Shown: positions 48,145-59,611 of the stretch, one piece after another
Layout of the letters: each line of letters begins with the position of its first letter
Position numbering within the stretch: the stretch's first letter is position 1
Assembly: GCF_051622035.1 (NCBI RefSeq)
Contig: NC_135367.1
Span: 28,040,001-28,104,000, forward strand
From: Arctopsyche grandis
Taxonomy: Eukaryota > Arthropoda > Insecta > Trichoptera > Hydropsychidae
Direction: 5' to 3'
DNA length: 64,000 bases
Made by a program: the position numbers and the translations under genes
Notes under the pieces: generated by a model
Seen by the model: only the letters and a program-made list of their open reading frames with translations
What the model was told of the DNA's origin: nothing
Databases searched by the model: none

Positions 48145-48527
48145 TCTATTTATATAAAATTGAATGTCTGTTTGTCTGTCTGTCTTGTATAAGCTCCTAA
48201 ACCACTCAACCGATTGCGATGAAAGTTTCAGGATTTGTTATATGCATGTCCTGAAAGATTATTGTGAAAAAAAAAACGGGAAAAACCTCTTAATAATAAT
48301 ATTCGTAATTACGATTTTACCGACGCGAAAGTTTGAAGCGCCATTGTGTAGTCAAGGAAATGTGTTCGTTGGTAACCACGTTACAGTTGGTTTATGACGA
48401 CACGGCGTTGAAGAGTCGTTAGTAGAGCTCTAACCATCACTTGAAACGGGAACGGGAAAGCAACGGGATCGGGAACGGGAATTGCATGCCTTATTCTGGC
48501 ATTGCAACGCATGCTGGGTTCAGCTAG
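48145..48527 (+). mobile_element. Helitron family C, copy 2 (383 bp, complete ends)
   Basis: Starts TCTATTTATATAAAATTGAA TGTCTGTTTGTCTG and ends GCATGCTGGGTTCAGCTAG, with A before and T after. A GCATGCC...CGCATGC hairpin precedes the end. Non-coding. A second head-like ATATATAAAAATGAATGTTT follows at about 48538, suggesting a tandem partner. Confidence 0.82.
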
Positions 48528-48649
48528 TATACAGATGTATATATAAAAATGAATGTTTGTGTAATATGTTAATAAACTATGCAAATTCGCAGCCTTCAAC
48601 TCAAGACTTAGACAGAAGATGTGATTTGGAAGGACCTATACATAAAAAG

Positions 48650-50010
48650 TCGAATAAAGTTTGCCTCTTATCCGATCGTTTTCATACTATGCCATATTGC
48701 TCATTTTGGTCATCAATATAAGTTCATGGATCCTCCGCTATTAAAATAGTGCAAAAATATCGTGTAAGACGCGTTTGAAATCTGCCCGGTGAGATAGTCG
48801 TTGACGTTTATCCAGCGTTTGTTTATTAATTTTAAACATAGATTCGTACTGTCTTTTTGGACAGTACGATTTTTACAGTTTGTGTATTTAAATATTTGTA
48901 GCTCAAGAATAGTGTATAAGTTAATGTATTACAAATAAGATATATAAAATAAAAAAAACTCAATAAAAACAAAACTGTAGTAAAAAAATAAATGTATTTT
49001 GTAAAACTGTAGTAATAAAATAATGTACTAAAATATAAATAAAATAAAAAGGCAAATTTAAACAATATTTCAACAACAAATGTACAAATTTTATGATTAA
49101 TATATTTTTCAACAAATGTGGGATTTCATGATTAATATTTCAATATTAATATTCACAAGAGTTTTCAATGATTAGGGTTTCAATCAAAATTATGATCCCA
49201 GCATAAATTAATGTAATTAAATATATTAATGTATATAAGAGGTTTGGGCCGCATGTGATGATATATACGTACGTATTTGATGATATTAAAGCGGCCCAAA
49301 CACATAAGTATTTTCAAACGTGTCTAATACGATATTTTTTCACCATCGTAATGGCGGATGATACCTTTACTTATATTGATGACCAAATGAGCAATATGGC
49401 AAAGTATGAAAACGATCGGATAAGAGATAATAAGAGATATAAAAAAGACGTCTTAATGTGAAACGTAAAGGAGGTTTGTGAAAAGTATACCTTTAGGGTA
49501 GTATAGAGAGTGGTTTAGGAGTTATCAGTGCTCACTTTGCACCGGTCACAAATAAAAATGCAAATTGGCATTCCAGGCGTTTATGCATCCGATAAAAGTT
49601 TAAGGGTTGGTTTTTCCCCCGCCTCCACCTCCCCCATCCTCCTTATTTCTCTCTGATTAATTCATATTCATATCAGAGGGGTGGGCGGGAGTCGAGTGAA
49701 AGTAAGCCGGAGCGGTGAAAGTTTGCACGGACGAGACCAGCAGGTGAATCAACATACCTGCCCGCATAATAAAAAAAACAAACAAGCAAATAAACGGATT
49801 TCAGGCTGGCAAAGGGTTCAGCGACATCGTGTCATTGATGCTGCAATCGAATGATTAGAAAAAATATACATAAACTTACATAATATTATGTACCTCGCTT
49901 ATCAATGTTGTCATCTAACCAGTAGGGATAAGACACACCATTGATTTGTGGCACACCTAATTTAATAAGTAGCACCATTGGAAAAAAAATCCTTTTGTGA
50001 TAAATCCTTG
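48650..50010. other. Intergenic region with repeats F and E
   Basis: Repeat F text is found reversed at 48655-48800 and forward at 49325-49480 (GAGCAATATGGCAAAGTATG, AACGATCGGATAAGAG). A related family E hairpin is at 49200-49300. A perfect small hairpin, CGTACTGTCTTTTTGGACAGTACG, lies at 48846-48869. 49540-49860 looks unique; no gene called. Confidence 0.45.
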
Positions 50011-50354
50011 AAAATACGTACTTTTGACTTTTGATTTAAACTGGACGACTACTTAGAGAGATTTGAAAGCTGAAAAGTACTACAAATAAAAGATAAAATA
50101 CCCGACTGACTATAGATTCCAATATTCATTTTGAACAGAAAATTGACAGATTTTGATACATCGACCGAACAACACCAAGATATAAAAAAATCACGCGATT
50201 TAAAAAACACATACATATATGTATGTATCTACGAATCTCGAGCCAATCGACATTTTTTATTACCAGATTCGTGTTCACTGGGCATAGATCTACATATAAG
50301 AAATGTCATATCCCGTCTCTGAACCAAAAAAAGTCGTCATTTGTCGAACAGTGT
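50011..50354. mobile_element. TIR element family G, copy 3 (truncated)
   Basis: It keeps the right end TGTCGAACAGTGT and the shared interior (CGAACAACACCAAGATATA, AGATTCGTGTTCACTGGGCA). The left terminus is missing. Confidence 0.68.
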
Positions 50355-50414
50355 AATTGTCGTTTTATACAAATATATTTTTTGTTTTATTATATAGCGT
50401 TTCATTGTATAAAT

Positions 50415-50600
50415 ATTAAGAAATGTAAATAGGTTTTTGAGCTGTTTTTCCTATTATGCTGTATTAAATTAACATACTAACAATATTAAATTAAAATTGT
50501 TACATAGAAAATCAGTAGATCAGTAGCTATTAAAATAGATATAAGATGTATTGTGAACATACATAATTAAGTAATAAAAAAAGCATTTAAAAATCAAATC
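50415..50600 (+). repeat. LINE-type 3' tail, inverted relative to 51497-51680
   Basis: GTAAATAGGTTTTTGAGCTG, TTTTTCCTATTATGCTG and CAGTAGCTATTAAA recur in opposite orientation at 51497-51680. That second segment is the 3' region of the LINE split by the BEL/Pao element. Confidence 0.7.
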
Positions 50601-51409
50601 ATTGTATAAATATTGTAAATAATTATAAATTATGCTAAAGGATTAAAATATTTTTATTTTAAATATTATGAATAAGCATAACGTGTACTAAAATTGATTA
50701 TAACATAAAAAATGGTAAGAATGAAAAAAAATAAATGCAATAAACACTAATACTAATTTTAATACTAAAAATCAGAGGCCAAACGACCTCTATTGAGTGT
50801 ATGTACATATAATAAATACCTATACGTTTACATATATGATTCAATTATAAACAATAATAATAAAAACAATTTAAAAAATATTTTTTGTATACATACAGTA
50901 TAACCAAAAAATGGTATTGTTGATTAAATTTTATAATATATGTATGTTGTATTCATGAACTTAAATTTAAAAAAAAAATTGTATAGATTCATGAATAAAA
51001 TAAAACATGTCAAATCTTTTAAATAACAAATGCGTTCAAATCAAAGCATACAAATAAGTAATCTATATACATATGTATATATTAAATAGTTTTACGTTTC
51101 TTTAGAACCTATTGACGGATTTTATTAAATAAATAAATAATTAATAGAAAAAGTCCAAGCGGCATCTATTGAAGACTAGACAAAGTATTTGTTGCATATT
51201 TTTACAACGACACGATTACATGTGCAATTGATAAATACATAAACAGTACGTAACGTGTAGTATTGATGCATATGCATTTGCATACTATTCAGTAAATACA
51301 CATCAACTAAGCAATGATTCACGTGATTGTCATTACATATATCAATGAGAAATGATAATGAATATTAGAAATGTGTCTATTTTTATTATTTACTAGTCAC
51401 CACGTGCAC

Positions 51410-51697
51410 GAAATCGTGCTCTTGATAAAAATTGAATCAGTGTAACGCCTGTACGAACAATCACCATTAGTTTTGATTTTTAAATGCTTTTTATTATTAC
51501 TAAATTATGTTCACACTATGTACATCTTATATCTAATTTAATAGCTACTGATCTAATGATCATTTTCTATTTTACAATTTTAATTTAATTTTGTTTGTAA
51601 TCATAGTATTATATTATTCTAATGTTTATGTTCAGCATAATAGGAAAAAGAGCTCAAAAACCTATTTACAATAATTCTTATAAATGCTCATAATACA
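51410..51697 (-). mobile_element. Jockey-type LINE, 3' untranslated part (left of insertion)
   Basis: This is the continuation of the LINE coding remnant at 58374-59010 once the BEL/Pao element is discounted. The TSD base pattern (ATACA) marks the joint. The text is non-coding and has a second copy at 50415-50600. Confidence 0.6.
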
Positions 51698-51928
51698 TGT
51701 TCCGACTTTTGTAATGACGTGTGGCAAACAGTCTTATTAACTGATTGTCGATTGGCATTATTGACGAGTTGGCATTAGTGTCGGCCCAAGCGGAAATACG
51801 CGACGGTCGACAGAGTCACCGAGTAGACGGCGTACGGACAGCTTGTGTTCCGTACGCTCCGCTGGCCCACCACGTGCAAATTTTACATTTCAATAAACTA
51901 CATCAAACCATTATCGAAGTCTTTTCCA
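51698..51928 (+). repeat. BEL/Pao 5' LTR (231 bp)
   Basis: Starts TGTTCCGACTTTTG and ends GAAGTCTTTTCCA. It differs from the 3' LTR by a 2-bp indel and a few substitutions only. Preceded by ATACA (51693-51697), repeated after the 3' LTR. Confidence 0.95.
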
Positions 51929-52465
51929 TGATGGTCATTTCGAACCGGACACCAGTAACCTAGGCCACAACACCAAACGGACAAACCAATAGGAAAAAAC
52001 GTGGTCGAGAAAAAATGGATGTCAATTAAGAAATCGGTATCGTTCCTTTGTTACTATCCATACCTTTCCAATACTAATAACATGTTTGCTTCTATTTCAG
52101 CAATATATTGATTGATGTACAGAGGTACATGACCGCGTGATTGACGCAGAAAATATATAAATAAAAACATAACCTACAAAGACGCATGGGACACAGAGGT
52201 AATCCAAAATTATCGGAACGATCACATAAACATCGTAAAGGATATTCAAGTAAGTGAATGTATTCAATCTCAGGCAATCTGTTCAAAAGGCAATCATGTG
52301 GGTAGGTCAGTTTTAAAATATGTTTTAAAGTATAACAATTAATTAACGCGATTGTATAAAATAATATCGCGCTACGAAGGAATGTTTCATCGGTCGCATC
52401 GAATTTCGTATTAAAAGTGTAAAATCAGATGTAGTGTAAAATTAGCAAAGCACGTGGAGAATTAT

Positions 52466-52745
52466 ACTTGTAGCCCCAAAGTGGATTAAATCAAGTACAT
52501 ACCGGTATATTCATATCGGTAGATCTTTGTTTCTTAATGTGTGTAGAAACACCCTCCCCCCCCCCCCCTTCCACGATAAATGTGGAATTACACTTGTAGC
52601 CCCAAAGTGGATTAAATCAAGTACATACCGGCATATTCATACATCGGTAGATCTCTTTGTTTCATAATGTGTGATGAAACAGTGGTGATTTAAAATAAAT
52701 CACAAGACTTGTAGCCCCAAAGTGGTTTAAATCAAGCACCCACCA
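52466..52745 (+). repeat. Three direct repeats in the BEL/Pao leader
   Basis: The word ACTTGTAGCCCCAAAGTGG starts at 52466, 52592 and 52707. The first two are followed by ATTAAATCAAGTACATACCG and a GGTAGATCT block. A 13-base C tract lies at 52556-52568. They sit between the primer-binding site and the gag start. Confidence 0.88.
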
Positions 52746-52931
52746 ATTTAGGGTTGTAATTTCTTCCAAAATATGTTGGATAGATTCTGGTGATAATAGT
52801 TAAAGTAGAATATTAAGATTCACGGTTAATCATTGAATATTATTACCTTATCTCTACGAATAGTTCAATTGACAGCTATAGTAGAGAACAACTGTATTTA
52901 TGAGACGAAATAGTGCAACTTTCTGAAACAA

Positions 52932-55900
52932 ATGTCAAGTGCTGAAAACGAGGAAATAGAAGCTTCGACTTCCAAGTCGCATAAAGGTCGAAATCCAACT
53001 AGGGACGTAGAACCTATTAGAGACAGGTCAAGCTCTAGAATACATCAGACTCGAAGTCAGACTCAATCGATAGAAATATTAGCGAAGGAAAATAAAGTAG
53101 AAGTCATAATGACGTCAATAGAATTAAGGTATTCAGGCGCGGTACAAAGACTAAAAGGAAAAATAGATAAATCCTCCGAATTAGATGAAGGACAGTATCA
53201 AACCATTAAAGAAGCATACGATTATGTCCGAAAACTCCATTACGAGTATTTAGATAACCTTACAGACATACCGAAAGCGGCCAAAATAGACGAAGAGTAC
53301 GATGCAATTACAATAACAGTTAAAAATCTTAAAGCAGCATTAGATTGCCAATCCTTTCAAGATAGTAAACTAAAGGTAGAGCAAGCAACAATTAAATTTG
53401 CTAGAGATAAGTTACCGACGTTAACCATTCCCACATTTCAGGGAGATCCATCTGAATGGCAATCGTTTCAACAAGCTTTTAAGAATATAATAGGAAACAA
53501 AACGGAATATTCGAATGTCACGAAATTGCAATATTTGCATCAATCCTTAATCGGTCCCGCTTTGGCAGCTGTATCAGGTTTAGATATTAGCTCAGACAAT
53601 TACGAAATAGCTTGGAGTATTTTAGACAAGCAATATAATTTACCAAGACTTAATCTCAAAACTAGGATTAATTCACTTTGTGACTTAAAATTAATCACAA
53701 GAGAATCACATATCGAATTGAGAAATCTATTGAATCAGGTAACAGTGTGTATTAAAAACATTGAATCGTTGGGTTACGCGAGAGAAATTTTAGATCCATG
53801 GGTAACATGTTTAGTTCTAAGGAAATTACCTTTTAATATAGTAAGAGACTGGGAAATATCGCTGGTTAGCAGAGAAATGCCACCATATGAAAGTTTAGAG
53901 ACATTCTTGCAGAATAGATGTAATGTATTACAATCTACTGCATCTGTAACTACGGTGAAGGAATTCCCTCATAGTCGTCAAAGAATCATGAGAACTCATG
54001 TCGCGAACAAAAACCCATCAAGTAAGGTAAACGCATGCGCATTCTGTCGAAATAATCATTTCATAGGCAAATGTGATAAATTCAAAGCAAAATCCAGTAT
54101 GGAAAGAAATGAATTCGTTAAATCTAATAACATGTGTTTTAAATGTTTAAATTCATCGCATAAGATAACAAATTGCAAGTCTAACTATAATTGCTTAAGG
54201 TGCAAACAAAACCATCACACTTTGTTGCATCAGGACGATACATTTAGTTCCAATAATACGGGAAGGAAGTCAATTAATGCTCATTCTACTCATTTCTCTC
54301 AAAGGGAGATAATTTTACCGACGGTACAAGTAGACATTATAACGTCCAATGGAACGGTCGTTAAGGGTCGCACATTATTAGATTCCGGCTCACAAGTCAA
54401 CTATGTTACCACATCTTTCGCTAAGAAGAATAACTTCAAATTAGAGAAAATCTCTCAAAAAATTGTAGGTATCGCTAATCAAGAAAGTAGCATTCGTCAC
54501 ATCACCAAGGTGACCATAAGGTCTTCAACCACTAATTACTCAACCAAAGTGTTGTGTTTGGTATTACCAGAAATTACTGGCGAAATTCCAACTGTGAAAC
54601 TGGATCAACAGTTAATTTCAATACCAGCGGGAATCAAGTTATCAGATCCCCTTTGGAATAAACCGACGCCAATCGATTTATTGCTCGGCGCCGAGATTTG
54701 CGTTCATGCTATGAAAGCAGGAACCATCCAGTTAGGAAAAGGTATGCCTATCTTAAAGGATACCGAATTCGGATGGACAATAGTTGGTCCATATCCCGAA
54801 GTAAATAATGCTCCAGGGAAGAGCCACATAGGCTTAAGTCAATTAGACAGTCACATTCAAAACTTTTGGATGATAGACCAGGTTCCTATGGTAAAACATC
54901 AATCTCTTGAGGAGAAAAGATGTGAGGAACATTTCCAAGCACACACATCACGAGATAAAAACGGTAGATTTTGTGTAGCTTTACCATATAAAAATTCCCC
55001 GATAGTATTAGGAAGTTCATTGCACATTGCGGAGAAAAGACACAAAACTTTGGAAAGACGTTTTTTAGCCAATAATAATTTAAAAATGGAATACAATAAA
55101 GTTTTAGAAGAGTACATAAATTTAGGACATATGTCAGAGTGTGAACCTCCGGAGGCACATGAGGTTCATTGTTATTTACCTCATCACGTCGTGGTTAAGG
55201 AGTCTAGCCTTACCACTAAATATCGTGTAGTTTTTGATGCGTCCGCAAAGACAACGTCCAATATCTCACTAAATAATATTTTGATGGTGGGACCTAGTGG
55301 CCAATCAGATTTGTTAAGTTTACTACTCAACTTTCGACTCCATAAATACGTGATTACTGCGGATATTAAGCAGATGTACCGACAGATTCAAATAGCAGAG
55401 AAAAACAAAAATGTACAATTAAATCATAATTCGTTATGGTGGGACGGCCCTAGTTGGTTGAAATTAGACGAATCACGATGGCCTCGAAGACCTCCTGAGA
55501 TCACAATAGATCTTCCAGAGAGAAGGGTAGTCACTAACGCTACCCTTGTGAGGGAAAATAATTGGATAGATAAATATTCTCATCTTCCAAGACTCCTTCG
55601 AGTTTTATCATATGTTCGTCGGCCACTAAGGAATAAACAATTAAACGTTAAAGAAAATAACGAACCGTCCGCTTTAGAATTAAAAGATGCTTTAAATAAT
55701 TTGATAAGGTTATCGCAAATGGAATCATTTCCATTGGAATATCGTTTGCTGAGCAAGGGACATCCAATTCCCAGTAGCAGTAAATTAGCTAAATTGTCCC
55801 CTCTATTCCACGAGAATTTAATTTGTGTTGGAAGTAGACTTCCTCTGGGAACAACTCTATCAACGTCACCCATTATCTTGTCAAATAAGCATAAACTTAC

Positions 55901-57107
55901 ACACATGATTGTCCGAGATGCGCACTTGAGATATATTCACTTGGGTACTCAAGCCTTACTGTCGTTATTGCGGCAGACCTATTGGCCATTGGCCGGACAT
56001 AATACTGTCAAAGGAGTGGTGCGTTCATGTGTCATTTGTTTCAGAAATAAACCACTGTCACACAATAGATTAATGGGATTACTCCCGCTTGAACGTACCA
56101 CTGCGAATTTTCCTTTCAGTCATGTGGGGATAGATTTCGCAGGACCTTTTCCTGTGAAGAGTGGTTGCAATAAGAATTCTAAGATAATTAAGGGTTACGT
56201 TTGTGTCTTTGTGTGTTTTTCCAGTAAGGCAGTTCACTTGGAACTTGTCGGAGACTTAACGAGTTCAAATTTCTTAAATTGTTTAAGAAGATTCGTAGCC
56301 AGACGTGGCAGGCCCAATACGATATATTCCGACAATGCTACTAATTTTGTCGGTGCAAGTCGTGAACTCGTTAATTTAGTAAAATTAATTTACGAACGTC
56401 CTCATGAGGAGAAGCTACTACGGTATGTAGCCTCCGAAGGGATTCGTTGGAAGTTTAACCCGCCAAGGGCGCCTCACATGGGAGGGCTGTGGGAAGCAGC
56501 GGTTAAATCCATGAAGATTCATTTAAACAAGGTGTTAAAGGCCACCACCTTAAATTTCGAATCATTTTGTACGGTATTGACTCAAATAGAAGCTTGCATG
56601 AATTCCCGTCCTCTTAGTCCCTTGTCTTCGGATCCACTAGACCTTTTACCCCTCACACCTGGACATTTCTTAATTGGCAGATCCTTACTCGCTCTTCCAA
56701 TGGAGGTTAAATATAACACTAATGTCCATGCCAATCTGCTTCAGATACAATTGACCACAGCAGCATTTTGGAAACGTTGGTCGGCGGAATATTTACATTC
56801 TTTGCAGTTACGACACAAATGGAAGAAGGACTCGAGCAACAATCTGAGTGTGGGTCAAATGGTCCTGTTAAAGGAGGAACACATGCTGCCAACCCGATGG
56901 GTCTTGGGTCGAGTCACTAAATTGTATCCCGGACCAGATGGCAGAGTTCGAGTCGTCGACGTCTTTACTGCCAGCGGAGAGTTTCGTCGGTCCAGTCATC
57001 TAGTGGCGCCATTGCCGATTCTACCACAAGGACCACTTGACAGGAAGGAAGATCAGCAAGAGGGAGGAGAAACAGCAGCTTCAATTCCGTCAACTTCGGT
57101 AGCTTAG
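52932..57107 (+). CDS. BEL/Pao gag-pol polyprotein with in-frame RT/RNase H deletion
   Basis: This open frame of 1391 codons starts at ATG 52932. An N-terminal gag-like region (DUF1759-type, PTLTIPTFQGDPSEWQSF near residue 165) comes first. Zinc knuckles of CxxC type follow (about 368-430), then an aspartic protease with LLDSGSQVNYVT (about 482). The start of reverse transcriptase includes YRVVFDASAK and TADIKQMYRQI (about 770-820). Near residue 829 the text jumps to LWWDGPSWL, normally found after RNase H. The RT YxDD catalytic region and RNase H, several hundred residues, are therefore absent without loss of frame. The integrase is retained: an HHCC zinc site (about 997-1038) and D, D, E residues in GIDFAGPF, YSDNATNF and GGLWEAAVK. 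A DUF5641-like end closes the protein. Confidence 0.92.
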   Translation: MSSAENEEIEASTSKSHKGRNPTRDVEPIRDRSSSRIHQTRSQTQSIEILAKENKVEVIMTSIELRYSGAVQRLKGKIDKSSELDEGQYQTIKEAYDYVRKLHYEYLDNLTDIPKAAKIDEEYDAITITVKNLKAALDCQSFQDSKLKVEQATIKFARDKLPTLTIPTFQGDPSEWQSFQQAFKNIIGNKTEYSNVTKLQYLHQSLIGPALAAVSGLDISSDNYEIAWSILDKQYNLPRLNLKTRINSLCDLKLITRESHIELRNLLNQVTVCIKNIESLGYAREILDPWVTCLVLRKLPFNIVRDWEISLVSREMPPYESLETFLQNRCNVLQSTASVTTVKEFPHSRQRIMRTHVANKNPSSKVNACAFCRNNHFIGKCDKFKAKSSMERNEFVKSNNMCFKCLNSSHKITNCKSNYNCLRCKQNHHTLLHQDDTFSSNNTGRKSINAHSTHFSQREIILPTVQVDIITSNGTVVKGRTLLDSGSQVNYVTTSFAKKNNFKLEKISQKIVGIANQESSIRHITKVTIRSSTTNYSTKVLCLVLPEITGEIPTVKLDQQLISIPAGIKLSDPLWNKPTPIDLLLGAEICVHAMKAGTIQLGKGMPILKDTEFGWTIVGPYPEVNNAPGKSHIGLSQLDSHIQNFWMIDQVPMVKHQSLEEKRCEEHFQAHTSRDKNGRFCVALPYKNSPIVLGSSLHIAEKRHKTLERRFLANNNLKMEYNKVLEEYINLGHMSECEPPEAHEVHCYLPHHVVVKESSLTTKYRVVFDASAKTTSNISLNNILMVGPSGQSDLLSLLLNFRLHKYVITADIKQMYRQIQIAEKNKNVQLNHNSLWWDGPSWLKLDESRWPRRPPEITIDLPERRVVTNATLVRENNWIDKYSHLPRLLRVLSYVRRPLRNKQLNVKENNEPSALELKDALNNLIRLSQMESFPLEYRLLSKGHPIPSSSKLAKLSPLFHENLICVGSRLPLGTTLSTSPIILSNKHKLTHMIVRDAHLRYIHLGTQALLSLLRQTYWPLAGHNTVKGVVRSCVICFRNKPLSHNRLMGLLPLERTTANFPFSHVGIDFAGPFPVKSGCNKNSKIIKGYVCVFVCFSSKAVHLELVGDLTSSNFLNCLRRFVARRGRPNTIYSDNATNFVGASRELVNLVKLIYERPHEEKLLRYVASEGIRWKFNPPRAPHMGGLWEAAVKSMKIHLNKVLKATTLNFESFCTVLTQIEACMNSRPLSPLSSDPLDLLPLTPGHFLIGRSLLALPMEVKYNTNVHANLLQIQLTTAAFWKRWSAEYLHSLQLRHKWKKDSSNNLSVGQMVLLKEEHMLPTRWVLGRVTKLYPGPDGRVRVVDVFTASGEFRRSSHLVAPLPILPQGPLDRKEDQQEGGETAASIPSTSVA

Positions 57108-58144
57108 TTTAACCCGAAGACACTACCCCCAACTCATATTACTTATTAGATGTAATCATGAGTTTAAATCATTCAATGTTAATAGTAGTACTCCGTAATT
57201 CACTTTAATTGTGTTGTGTGTATAATTTAAGCTATTTTCATTTTAACATTCGGCAGTATATATCTCCGAATTTAATCTAATCATTTTGTCTTTATAATAT
57301 AAGACTTGTCTCATGTCATCACTCGGAAGGATTATATCCGAGTTTAAAATAAACTGTTCAAATTTGACAGTTAAAATTAGATTCATGATTTGTTAATGTT
57401 AGTCTCCAAGCCACACTTAATGGAGCATCTTAAATTATTTCATGTCTACTTAATTATAACCTGCCGGGAGTCATCCGCAGGTCTTATGTTTCTTGTTATG
57501 AAAACATAAGTTAACTCTTACTGTTTATAGTATTTATGTGAATCATAGAATAAGTAAATATTATAATACTGAACATTTCGATGTTTAACGTAGAGACATC
57601 TATAATCATAGTTCGCCTTCATTTCCTGCTTGTAGGAATGAATGAATGACTTTCCAATTTACTTTTAATTTAGCAATGTTTGTGCTACTTGTTGATGAAA
57701 TCAAGTTAACTTAGGAGCATTACACTCACTAATCAAGTTTAGTTGATCGGTAATAGCTGATCTGTCTTGACAACTGTAACAGTGTCAACATTGTATTGTC
57801 TAAGTTAACATCAAGATGAGGAATGCTTAAGTTTTAAACCATATACAGTCCACTCTCTCTTCTTTAAAGTAAACTTATCTTGTAATGCTTATTCACAGCT
57901 TCAAAGGAGATTTCAAAAATTTTAATGTAAATAGAAACAACATTCACCAGAGGTATACCTATAAGTTGAAATATTACTGAACCAATAAATTGATTTTATC
58001 CTCACACTGGATGAGGCAAAGGTTTCATTATTCACCCTCTATTTAATTATTTTAAGAGCTATGATTTATTGTAAACGACTCGTCAGTAATGCTGTAACTC
58101 TGTAGAATAACTGTATTGTTCAACAGTTTTCCTATGTGGGACTA
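57108..58144 (+). other. BEL/Pao 3' non-coding region
   Basis: About 1 kb between the gag-pol stop and the 3' LTR, with no coding frame of note. A classic purine tract next to the LTR is weak (GTGGGACTA). Confidence 0.7.
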
Positions 58145-58373
58145 TGTTCCGACTTTTGTAATGACGTGTGGCAAACAGTCTTATTAACTGATTGTCGATT
58201 GGCATTATTGACGAGTTGGCATTAGTGTCGGCCCAAGCGGAAATACGCGACGGTCGACAGAGTTCGAGCAGACGGCGTACGGACAACTTGTGTTCCGTAC
58301 GCTCCGCTGAACCACCACGTGCAAATTTTACATTTCAATAAACTACATCAAACCATTATCGAAGTCTTTTCCA
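58145..58373 (+). repeat. BEL/Pao 3' LTR (229 bp)
   Basis: Same ends as the 5' LTR. Followed at 58374-58378 by ATACA, the target duplication. Confidence 0.95.
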
Positions 58374-59010
58374 ATACATCTAATACATAATATTAATTAA
58401 AGAATATCTAAAGTCGACGACCCAAAGCAGATTGTGTTTAGGTAATCTTTGTTTATAGTACCTGAAGGGACTCTTCACAAGTGTGTTAGTATGGTTATTA
58501 GTGATTCTGTCATAGAATCTACTGGTTAGTTTGTTAGTAATGTCTGTAACAAACGGAATATTGTTTATGGCATGCAGTTTTTTCAAGTTATTATATATGG
58601 GTGTATTAAAAATATTTTTAGGGATTTATTTTGTGTTATTTGGAGCTTGGAAAGGTTAGTATTCGAGGCGTTATTCCATACAGGTGAAGCATAGGTTAAT
58701 AATGGTAATATGAGCGCGCGATATAATTTTATTTTATTTTGAGTTGATAAAGAACTATGGCGATTAAATTTTGGGTATATTGAGGATATACCCCGCATCG
58801 CCTTGCATTTCGCTGCCTCAATGTGAGGTGCCCATCTCATTTTTTTATCGAACGTCACTCCTAAATAATTTATTACTGACTGCCATTTCGGACTTTCCCC
58901 AGAGGGGATTTTCAGATTTGAACTTGGCTTATGCTTTCTAACACTAAAGAATATGGCGTCTGTTTTGGTTTGATTAATTTGAATTTTCCATTTAGTGTTC
59001 CAGATCATCA
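58374..59010 (-). pseudogene. Jockey-type LINE reverse transcriptase, C-terminal fragment
   Basis: The minus strand encodes the region after the RT catalytic core of a non-LTR retrotransposon: NQTKTDAIFFSVRKH, NYLGVTFDKKMRWAPHI, IKLYRALILPLLTYASPVW. A frame change near 58585 leads into IPFVTDITNKLTSRFYDRIT and SPFRYYKQRLPKHNLLW, the usual end of such proteins. It is 5'-truncated, as LINE copies often are. The BEL/Pao element interrupts it just after the coding end; the tail continues at 51697. Confidence 0.85.
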
Positions 59011-59394
59011 GTGGGACGTGTGACGAAATAAGCATTTTATATATGTACCTATATATAGGTAGATATAAGATATTATAGATTGTACGTGCATACTTTTTCA
59101 TTAGTGTATACTGGTTTAGAGTATCGTTGGGTCTGCATAAGTTACAGAAAGTTCTCCGTTAACTTTAGAAAGCGACGAAGGCCAACTCTTCGTCGCCTTA
59201 GTTATAATGTATAATGTGTAATTAACAACTTTCGATATGAGGCGAGTTTACTAAATATGCAAAATGTATGTACTATAAAGTATAATATACTTTATCATCG
59301 CACGTAAGACATGTGTATGAATTGAATCAATTGAGTTGTATACAAAATTATATGTTTGTATATTTGAATTGATTCGTTAGTAGTTGAATCAGAG

Positions 59395-59610
59395 AAATGT
59401 TATAATAATAGAAGTGCCTTTACGAATAAATAAATTGTGTCATTAATACGCGGTACGTCTCCGTAACTACGCTACAACGCACGGAATATAATTAGGGTCA
59501 TCACATATTCACTAAAAAAATTAATTTTTTATTTTGATATATGTAGATTTATTTAAAATTTGAGTATATGGTTGTGTTGGTTGTTGGTGGCCAATCCGTT
59601 TCTTTTCTCA
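59395..59610 (-). repeat. Dispersed repeat J, inverted relative to 46480-46708
   Basis: Reverse-complement copy of the 46.5-kb segment, including ACGCGGTACGTCTCC, GGGTCATCACATATTCAC and CGTTTCTTTTCTC. The outer end, CAGAGAAATGTTATAATAATAG, also occurs in altered form near 45941. It may be a terminal repeat of a small DNA element. Confidence 0.65.
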
Positions 59611-59611
59611 G

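Larger units (their letters stand above)
51698..58373 (+). mobile_element. BEL/Pao LTR retrotransposon, RT-deleted copy
   Basis: The element is complete by structure: two LTRs (231 and 229 bp), TG...CA ends and a perfect 5-bp target duplication, ATACA. It has a ~1-kb leader, one long gag-pol frame and a ~1-kb 3' region. The near-identity of the LTRs shows a recent insertion. A TGG-starting primer-binding site candidate (51932-51949) lies three bases after the 5' LTR; I could not assign its tRNA. The coding frame lacks the reverse transcriptase core and RNase H, so this copy could only move with help from another element. Confidence 0.93.
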
